Assembly (NCBI GenBank): GCA_033063855.1
Contig: CP093831.1
Span: forward strand, 24,428,001 to 24,492,000
Length of the DNA: 64,000 bases
Source: Smittia aterrima
Lineage: Eukaryota; Arthropoda; Insecta; Diptera; Chironomidae
Direction of reading: 5' to 3'
Shown here: piece by piece, positions 55,984 to 64,000 of the stretch
Position numbering within the stretch: position 1 is the first letter of the stretch
How the letters are laid out: every line of letters begins with the position of its first letter
Notes under the pieces: model-generated
What the model was told of the DNA's origin: nothing
Database searches by the model: none
Seen by the model: only the letters and a program-made list of their open reading frames with translations
Translations under genes and position numbers: made by a program

Positions 55984-58006
55984 CTAAATAAAATTGTTGC
56001 TTCTTCCGCCTCTCAATGCATCGAATTGATTATTTGGAATAGCAGCGACGCCCAATCGATCAGAGGACGATGATGGAACGTCGTAGCTTGTACTAGGTTG
56101 ATCCGATGTCAATATATTTGGAGCTGAACGATGCTTTCTATTACGTCGTGGTGGTCGTCTTGTTCGGCCGTCTAAAATGTCTTCATCATCGCTGTCGTTT
56201 CCAATTGCATTCTCTTCGCGGAATGATCCACTCAAGTTTGAGTTGAGAATGTTGTTTCCAGCGGCAGATGTATTGACTGATCGACTTGAATTCGGCCGAA
56301 TAATAATATCAACGTCCTCGGAGGTTTCTCCTTGAAATAATGGCGCTTCAGCGTCGTCGCTTGATGGTTGTTGATTAAAGCTAAAGAAACTGTTGAAGAG
56401 AAAATTAGTTTCTTCTCAAAAAACTTGAAAATAAATGAACTCACTTTTTGAACCTTGACCAAGTGCTTTGAGGTTCTTCAATGACAACGCCAGGACCAAG
56501 TTCTTCAACAAGTCGTGGTGGTAAGTTAGGAACACGATCAAAAGGATTAAATCTTTGAAATCCAGAGCTTGGACGTCCATCAAGAATCTCTTCATCAGCA
56601 TCCGATGCAACATTTTGTTCCGGATTTTCCTCCAACGGATCATCGTCTTGCGCTTCATTGAACGTTCCATGGTTTGGATTGTTTTCTTGAGGATTAATTA
56701 GAGGCGTTCGGTCGTCCGGGTCAAAAGACGACATCGAATCAGTTGTTGAGTCGGCTGAGCGACGTCGTCGATCGCGTCTACGTTCTCCAATCGTGTAAAC
56801 CTTTCGTTTACAAACTGGACAGACTCTTCTGTTCTTTGTAAGCCAAACATCGATGCACTTGGTATGATAAGCATGACGACATGGGAGAATTCTAAAACAA
56901 TCAAATTTGTTTGATTAGAAATTGCACAATCGAGAATGTCATTAATCTCAAACCTTAATCGATCACCTTCTTCGTAATCGTCTAAGCAAATAGCACAAGT
57001 GTCGTAAATCTCATTCTTTCCAAATTTACGCGTTTCGAGTTTCTTCAATGAACTCGTTGGCAGCCGATATCTCATTACTCTTCTTCGTTCTCGAACACAT
57101 CGCGCAATCATGAAGCCCAACTATATAAATCACTCGATTAGACTTTTCACAATCACAGTAAACAATAATGTGACTCACCATAATAACGAAACAAAGCCCC
57201 ACGACAATACAGAAAGGAATTATCAGATGCGTGTTGATGTTGAAAGGGAAATCGTCATTTAACACGAGCGCGAAACCTTAAATTAAAAACACGAAAAAAA
57301 AACATTAACAAAGAAGAACGAGAGAAACTGTCGGAACTTACCATTCTGGTACATGTAATCGTAAAGGATAATTTGTCCGGCTGTTTGACCCACAAACACC
57401 GAAGGAATAAAAATATCTGAGTCATCCGAGGCCGACATTATCTCCAACTCGTTAGAGTTTTTATTGTAGACGATAACGGCGTCAAAACTTGCATTTTGAG
57501 CATGTCTTACTTTTTCTGGAAAAGAAATTTCTTTGTTGAAAATGCAACAGTCGGAATTTTTATGGGGCTCACCTGCAAACGAGCACGTTCCTCTTACGAT
57601 GACAGCAACAAACTTCGGTGTGGATCCATAAAGAGTATAATTTGCCTTTGGGGCTTCTGCGATGGGCGTACAAGCCTCGAGAGGTTCGGCTCCCACTGCA
57701 AGCACTCTGAATCCATTCGGCGGCAAGCTGATTAAATAAATTATTTTTAAAAATGCTCAAACATTCTAGAGAGATATACTGACCTAGGACCGAAGCGAGC
57801 TGCGAGCGATTGAAATTCCTCGATTATCTGCGAATGAATTAGTTAGTATTTACGGAGCGCTTTGACCTTGACGAAATTGATTTGTGACGAAATGGATGAT
57901 AAAGGAAAATTCGTACCTGATTTGTCTTTTGCGTATAGACGAGAACATCGCCACTGCAGTTCTCGACACCGATGAAGATGATAATGGCGACAGCAATGAG
58001 ATGCAT
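55984..58006 (-). CDS. gzl: PA-TM-RING E3 ubiquitin ligase (godzilla/RNF13 type)
   Basis: Eight exons on the minus strand: 58006-57917, 57827-57784, 57727-57573, 57515-57342, 57276-57179, 57120-56954, 56891-56445 and 56380-55984; 523 aa in phase. A signal peptide (MHLIAVAIIIFIGVENCSG) leads into a protease-associated domain (about 40-165, with VAVIVRGTCSFAGEKVRHAQ). One membrane helix follows (LIIPFCIVVGLCFVIM, about 190-215), and then a RING-H2 finger (CAICLDDYEEGDRLRILPCRH, HTKCIDVWL, CPVCKR). Such ligases sit in endosomal membranes; godzilla ubiquitinates the SNARE synaptobrevin and shapes recycling endosomes. The tail of about 240 residues is acidic, contains a twice-used ILDGR motif and is longer than in human RNF13 (381 aa). 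The start at 58006 is the first ATG of the frame; a longer frame begins with GTG and is not used. Confidence 0.93.
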
Positions 58007-59264
58007 CTTGAAGGTGAAAGACACGACTTCTCTTGCAATTTTTTTTAAAGTCGTTTTGCCATTCTCGTTATCAAATCCAATTCATGAGTTTTATTCGCTC
58101 CGAATCTAGGAAAGAGAGTTTATGAGTGAATCATTTGCCATCACGCAACATTTAGATTACGGCTGATAAATTTGCGTCTTTCCGCGTTTCGAAGAATTGA
58201 CCGTAGATCAATTGGAGTTGACACTTTCAATGACTTCATGAGCTCTTTGTCGTTATCTTACTTTGTCAATAAAAAACATCTCCACACAATGTTTGAACGA
58301 ATTATTTCGCCTATTTTTTTTTTTATAAACTTGTTTCTCTTAAGCAAACACTTTTAATCACAATTTTTTTTGCTCAACAAAACAAAGAAATCAAATCGAT
58401 TCTAAATCTTTCTCTTTTACTTACATTGATCGGATAATTAAGGACTTGAACACAAAATCACATTGATGGTGGTTGAGGTAATCAAACTAATGCAGCGGTT
58501 CGTCTTAAAACTCTTTTAATATTAATTACGTCTTTTTAATCAAAATTCGAGAGAAGAAAATCTTGAAAATTCTCGATTTGGCTAAAAATTCAAACTATCA
58601 ATGAAGGAATTTGTTGTGAACACTTTATTCTAAATGTCTTTTAATCGTGACACGGCTTTTCACTTTGAGTGAGCCTTTGATTTCGTCGAAATTCACGAAT
58701 AAATTTTTTACCAAAACATCAGACTGGGCAATCGGAGCTTACGAATATTTCAAGCTTGAGTTGCCAGATAAGAGTTGCAAGCGTCGAATGAGGTCGAACA
58801 ACTAGCGACACAATTTGGAGCTACTTGAAATTAGACATTTTCAAACCGTTAATTCAAATTAAGTACAGAGACATTTCAACGTTTCACTTTAAATTTCACA
58901 ATTTTAAAACTGTCAAACATTATCGTGAAACAAGGATGTCCCTTCAAAGGCCGCGAGTTTTGAGAAGACAAAATTTTATTTAAATTTCAAATTTCAAAGA
59001 TTCATGAAAATAAATTTTTTATTTCTCCAGCTTCTTCTTATGAAGTTTATTTCAAAATTCGCGAATAAAAACAAACTTCAAAGCTTGCTCAACCTCTCAA
59101 AGCTAAAGCTCTTATCTTATCTCCCTCAAGATAATTCCTATCAACAGTTTGTATAGCGGCAATATCAAGCTGCGAGAGTCAGTTGGTTTTCTGATTGAAG
59201 GTGTGATAGTTGAAGAAATATTGTTCTCAAGTTTTTTTTAAAATACCAAAGAGAACGTTGAGTC
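58007..59264. other. divergent intergenic region, godzilla/transferrin
   Basis: 5' flanks of two divergent genes. A TCAGTT initiator (59179-59184, context gagagTCAGTTggt) lies about 85 bp before the transferrin start. The middle is AT-rich and shows no gene or repeat. Confidence 0.5.
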
Positions 59265-62231
59265 ATGAAGACTAAAATAATAATCATCATCGCGTTGTTC
59301 GCTCTAACGCAAAGCATCAACGGCCAGTTCCAAAAAGGTAAAAGTTGCATCAGATAATTGCATTCACTTACTTTTGGGCGTGTGATAAAAAAAATTACAT
59401 AAAACGCTAGAGAACGGTTCAAAATTCTTATCTAATCGCGTTTATCAACATCGTCGATAATGAAAGCAAAAAAAAATTGTTTGACTTATGAGACACTCAT
59501 ATTCGACGTAAAATCATATTTCTGTGCAAAAGTTAACAATGTTTCGAGCAGAAGAAGAGAAAACGTTTAGTTTACAAGCGGGCTCGTGCTTTTTATCGTC
59601 TCAATTTGCTCGCCGCATGACTCGACGAACTTTTCTCGCCAAAAATCCAAGCGAACATTCACTTGTTCTTCTTCTAAATCATTGTTATCAGCGATGAAGA
59701 AGTTTCCTTCGAAATTAGTCATCGGGCGATGAATAATTTATAAGGGCGTTTCATATTTAATGAGTGACGGTGAGGATTTTCTCTATAAGACAATAATGAT
59801 TCAATTTTAATTATTCACCAGACCGGGTTTGCGCCAGCTCTCGCCACGCTGATGAATGCAATCAATTACAGAGGTTCGTTGACGATAATCCCTTAAGCTC
59901 CTTTCGCTGTTTCCTAATCTTTCTTAATTTGGCAGAGGAAACTCCGAAGTGGCCTGCACTGTTGTTCAAGACGCAATTGAATGTGCCCAGCAGATTCGAA
60001 ATGGAACTGCGGAGTTCGGAGTGTTCTCCGCTGAGAATGCATATCACATCGCTGCTCTCGGTTGGGATGGTTTGACTGTCATCAAAGAAATTAGACATAA
60101 CGAGAAGCTTCAAGAACGTTTCGATTTTCAATCTGTCGCAATCGTAAGAAGTGATCACATTGGAGGTCTTCCAAATCTCAGAGGCGTCAACTTCTGTCAT
60201 CCAGGTCTTCATTATGGACGACACGAGCGTTGGACTGAAAGATTCCTTAAACAATTTGAACGATCACTTGTTCAACCGAATTGCTCTTTCGATGGTTCAT
60301 CTGCTGCTGAACAAGAAGTCGCTGCAATGGCTGATTTCTTTGACGCAGCTTGTCGACCTGGAGCTTGGTCAAACAATCCACATGAAGACTTGTATTTGAA
60401 AGAGAAATATCCTCGTCTCTGTGCTCTTTGTGATGACCAAGAGAAGTGCACCTATCAAGATCCTTTATCATCAAATAATCACCGACAAGCTCTCGATTGC
60501 TTACGAAAAACTGGAAACTCTGTGACGTATGTGGCACTTCAAGAAGCTCAAGATTTCTTCACAACGAATTCAGACATTGCAATCGAATATTCTTTCCTCT
60601 GTCCGAATGGATCATTGCAATCAATTGATGGAAACGTCAGACCGTGCGTCTGGCTCTCACAGCCTTGGAAAGTTGTCATTTCGAGTAATGAGAAAGCTAT
60701 CAGCTTAGCGAAAACTATCGAAAACTGGATGAGAGCTAATTCCGGTTGGGAAGCTGCTTTACGACAAATCTTGACTCCAGATTCACATTCAGTCGTTGGC
60801 GTTAGCGCAATCGTTCGACTTCCTGATTACGTTACACCAATTCGTCCAATTCCTATTGCGATTGAGAATCCGTGTCCAGCTCCCATCCGATGGTGCACTC
60901 AATCTTACGAAGCAATGGAGAAATGTCAAGTCTTACGAATGGCAGCACTCACAACAGGAATCGTTCCAAACATTGTCTGCAATGATCATCGCTCAGACAC
61001 GGTCTCATGCATTTCTGATGTGTCAGCGAATAAAGCAGATTTAGTTGGAATCGACAGTAACTTTGGATATCTCGCAAGAAAGTAAGCTTTTACTAATTGA
61101 TCTTAAGAAAAAGCTTTTTATGCTGAGCTTTCGCTTTTAGCCCTTACAACTTGACTGGAGCTTTGTTCGAAGAGACTGAACTTGAAAAGTACAGCTCAGT
61201 CGTCGCTGTTATCAAAGAGAAAGATATTGAAAAGATAACGCGATTTGAAGACTTCCAAGGAAAGCGCGCGTGCTTTGGAGAATTCGGAGGAATTGGTGAG
61301 TGAATTTAAAATTATTTGTTCAAATTTAAATTTCAATTTCTCTTCCCTCTCAAAAGCTTCAATTGCATTTATCAACATTGCAAAGGGACGAGGAATTTTC
61401 AAGCGAGAAGACTGCGAGTTCGGTAAATTGCTCGGAGGATATTTCGGCGACAGTTGTTTCCCAGGAAGTCGCTCCGTGTTTCACGATCCGACAGCATCAA
61501 ATCCTGAAAGCTTATGCACACTCTGTCAAACACATTACCAAGATACAACAACAACGAGTCTTCCTTTAATTCCAATGGCGGAACGAGTTCATGACGATGA
61601 GGAGAGTGAACAATCCGCGATTGAAGGCGCCGATGACGACTCACAAAATATTCCGTTCATTCCCAATCGGTCAATCAACTGCGCGGCGGCTCCGACAAAT
61701 CGATTTTATGGCACTCGAGGTGCTCTTGCATGTCTGAACGAGATCGGAGAAGTTGCTGTGATTGAGCATCAAAATTTGAGAGACCACGCTGAAGCTTTAA
61801 AGCTAAATCCAAATGATTTCAGAATTGTTTGCCGAAACGGCAGCTTGGCAGCCTATCCGGGTTTCAATGTCGACTCGGCTTGCTTTCTCACGACGATTGT
61901 TGACGGAGAGGTCGTCGTTCGTCGAAACTCTGACAAAAACCTCGGAATAGTGAATGCACTCCTGTCGCTTGACAAATATTTGCAGAACGATCCGGACTTT
62001 AAAATGTACAACGTATTCAACGGTGTAAAAAATCTCCTCTTCGAGGACTCATCGCTCGGTTTAGTTTCGCCCAACGACACAGCAGTGTTGAGTCAAAGCG
62101 TAAAGAACTACATCCAACTTTTCGAGGACGTAGAGAACTGCATCGAGGAGACGGGCGGAGCTCAATCAGTCGCAATCAACATTCTATTGACCTTATCCTT
62201 GGTCTTATTTACAACTTTGATTAGAAACTAA
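59265..62231 (+). CDS. two-lobed transferrin, probably GPI-anchored, iron ligands lost in N-lobe
   Basis: Exons 59265-59337, 59822-59873, 59936-61081, 61141-61295 and 61357-62231 give 766 aa. A signal peptide (MKTKIIIIIALFALTQSING) is followed by N-lobe (VCASSRHADECNQLQR, FGVFSAENAYHIAAL) and C-lobe (IRWCTQSYEAMEKCQVL, KADLVGIDSNFGYLAR) transferrin folds with the usual Cys pattern. The C-terminus (SVAINILLTLSLVLFTTLI) is a hydrophobic tail of the GPI-signal type. In iron-binding transferrins the N-lobe has an Asp in the D.G..Y segment and two Tyr. Here the first segment reads FSAENAY and the Tyr before the anion site is replaced (FDFQSVAIV). The anion loop is also altered (FCHPGLHYGRHERW). 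It resembles fly transferrins 3/4 more than the iron carrier Tsf1 or the septate-junction Tsf2; the exact orthologue is not settled. An acidic insert (DDEESEQSAIEGADDD) sits in the C-lobe. Confidence 0.9.
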
Positions 62232-63388
62232 GTGGAAAGCAATTGAAAAGCTTTTGGAAGTTCATCCAACAAACACCAACAAAGAAAAACTTCATTTCCG
62301 TATTAAGTGAATTTTCGAAATTTAATTTTTTTGTATGTCTGCATGGACGATAAAAAAAAGAGTTTTAAATAAATAGAAAGAAACTTTAAAACCTTTCTCG
62401 GTTGTGTTGAGGAGTTGCATATGACTCAGAGAGCGAGACAATCATAACAGTTTGACAGTAGAAGATGAAAATGAAATTGAGGTCGACGAGTGCGAAAGTT
62501 GCGTCATAACGCGAACGTATTGGAAATGCCGGATCTTGAAATGGATTTTCCATAAGCGCAGTGTCGAAAGTTATGAAACAAGTTGGCTTGAGCAACAACA
62601 TATCGTCGAATTCCCTCGAACACATTTCCAACTTCGTTGATGATTAATATTAAGTTACGTAATGCTGATGAAGACTTTTCTTCTCCATCTCCTCGTCCTT
62701 CCCTTCGATTCGTTTGAAGAACTTCTTCGTCTCATAAATAAATCGTTGGGAATTTAGTAACGAGAGTGATTTTGAAATCTGGTTCTTGATGAAAATTTTG
62801 AATAATTGAAAGCGCTTAACGTCATCAAAATCAGACAATTTTATGCGATCAACAAATCTTTCTCTCTCTTCGTCTTTACATTTTGCAGTTGTTTGCGGTG
62901 TTGCCGTTGAAATTTCATTTCTTTTCTTCAGTAAAGACTTGTCTCTCGCTCAAGCCAGTTCACTCGGTCCCGAAGCTTAATCGCGAAACATAAAAAAGTG
63001 TTATTTAAATAAATTTGAATGAAGAGTCGAAGCTGAAAGTTGTTGGAAAATTTTTCTTTCTCGGCGAACGAAGTGAAATGTTCGGAATCTTGTGGCTTTT
63101 CAAAGCAGACGACGACGAGAACTGCTAACTTTGAAAGCAAATCCTAGTTTTGTGTTGTGTTAGAGGGAAAAAGCGACAAAAAGATAAATCAATTTTTGAT
63201 CGAGACGAAAGCTCGAACTGATTTGTTGAAAGCTGATTGAAAATCAGATTAAAAACACTTTCGGAGATTAAAATTTTTGGAAAGATTCATAATCGAATTA
63301 GACAACGGGAGGGTTGGCAAAAGGCTTGTCACAATCATTTCGAAGCTTGCTACAGGAAGATAGAGAGAGAGAGCAACGAGGCGACGTG
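62232..63388. other. intergenic and possible 5' UTR
   Basis: AATAAA at 62368-62373 is the likely transferrin poly(A) signal, 137 bp after the stop. The rest contains only short unrelated frames. The last part may be 5' UTR of a gene starting at 63389, with a short GA run (agagagagagagag) at about 63362. Confidence 0.5.
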
Positions 63389-63416
63389 ATGATGGGATTA
63401 AAACTTCTATTTCTAG
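63389..63416 (+). CDS. possible signal-peptide exon of a gene running off the window
   Basis: Two adjacent ATGs open MMGLKLLFL, followed by a perfect GTGAGT donor in phase 1. This looks like the first half of a signal peptide, as in exon 1 of the lipid transfer gene. The continuing exon was not found before the end of the window, so the call is tentative. Confidence 0.3.
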
Positions 63417-64000
63417 GTGAGTTTTGAGCCTTCGCTCGGTTGTTTACTGAGCAGCGTTCATGTCCTTTTTAATCCTCCATCCTGTCGCAACATGTGTTTC
63501 TCAAAAGTAAAAGGATCTGTCGATTAGGGCACTCACTGACTAGTCGATTTCCTTGATTTGTTAAAAAATCCCATTTGTCGTATCCAATGGAGCACGAAAA
63601 AAGCGGCTCTTCGAGAAAGTTGAGCAGCAAAACGAAAAAAAAAAGCCGTTGCAAGGTCTTTTCGTGTCTTTTTTTTCGCTTTCTTTCGTTGACTTCTTGG
63701 TTCTTCTTATTTCGTTTTCGCGGTCGACGTAAACATCCATTACATAAGAAGTTGAGTGCTGTGTTGTTTGATATTATCAATCTCTCGTCGCTCATGAATA
63801 AATCGCTTCATAGTTTCAGTTTCTCCGAAACTAATGTTGTTGACGATGTTTTGTGTGTGGAGGCGGTGAGAGTTGCTCGCTCACTCAAAAGAAATTTTTA
63901 ATCGCTGGAGAAATAAAATGAACAAGCCATTTAAACTCGGGTTGATGAAAAAAGTTTCTTCGCTTTAACAAAAGAAGGTTTTTTATTGTTTACAATTTAC
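63417..64000. other. end of window, no gene seen
   Basis: Open frames on both strands here are low-complexity (runs of Lys, Arg, Ser, Phe) and show no family resemblance. It would be intron if the exon at 63389 is real. Confidence 0.4.

Noticed and set aside
62386..62631. 81-codon minus-strand frame after the transferrin gene
   Set aside because: No splice context, no motif, and it overlaps a similar frame on the other strand.
63469..63901. Two 108-codon frames on opposite strands at the window end
   Set aside because: Both are low-complexity (Lys/Arg or Phe/Ser runs) and overlap each other.

Overview
The window is nuclear DNA from an insect. It is AT-rich, with short GT-AG introns (often 50-80 bp) and TCAGTT-type initiators upstream of several genes. 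Insect-only families are present: a seven-helix odorant receptor, Methuselah-like GPCRs, divergent ionotropic receptors and a ZAD zinc-finger protein. The orthologue set (godzilla, BRWD3, wcy, choline kinase, DHDDS, a transferrin) and the compact introns suggest a lower dipteran, perhaps a chironomid midge; the genus cannot be read from the sequence. All gene models were assembled by hand by joining reading frames across splice sites and checking phase.

Layout. (1) 0.8-12.6 kb is a chemosensory/receptor region: one odorant receptor on the minus strand, a decayed copy of its 3' end, then a tandem array of five intact Methuselah-like GPCR genes plus one 3' relic. A two-gene unit of about 3.3 kb has been duplicated recently. 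(2) 13.2-24.9 kb is a conserved block on the plus strand: choline/ethanolamine kinase with two candidate first exons, an unrecognised 861-aa protein, a ZAD zinc-finger factor with 13 fingers, and the WAC orthologue wcy. (3) 25.1-38.9 kb is a young, rearranging region of F-box/LRR genes (minus strand) and divergent ionotropic receptor genes (plus strand). One F-box plus IR block of about 5.4 kb is duplicated in tandem, and the second F-box copy is a mosaic with a premature stop. (4) 39-46.8 kb holds a secreted vitellogenin-like large lipid transfer protein. Its ninth intron hosts an antisense gene that fuses a MYCBP domain to a catalytically degenerate arginine-kinase domain. DHDDS lies tail-to-tail with the lipid protein. 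(5) 47-58 kb: BRWD3 shares a 218-bp bidirectional promoter region with DHDDS and converges on godzilla (PA-TM-RING ligase). (6) 59.3-62.2 kb: a two-lobed, probably GPI-anchored transferrin whose N-lobe iron ligands appear lost. A possible signal-peptide exon of a further gene lies at 63.4 kb.

Three MITE-like elements with clear terminal inverted repeats were found. Two have TA target duplications, and one of these can be checked against an uninserted paralogous intron inside the window. No tRNA, rRNA, CRISPR or prokaryotic features were seen.
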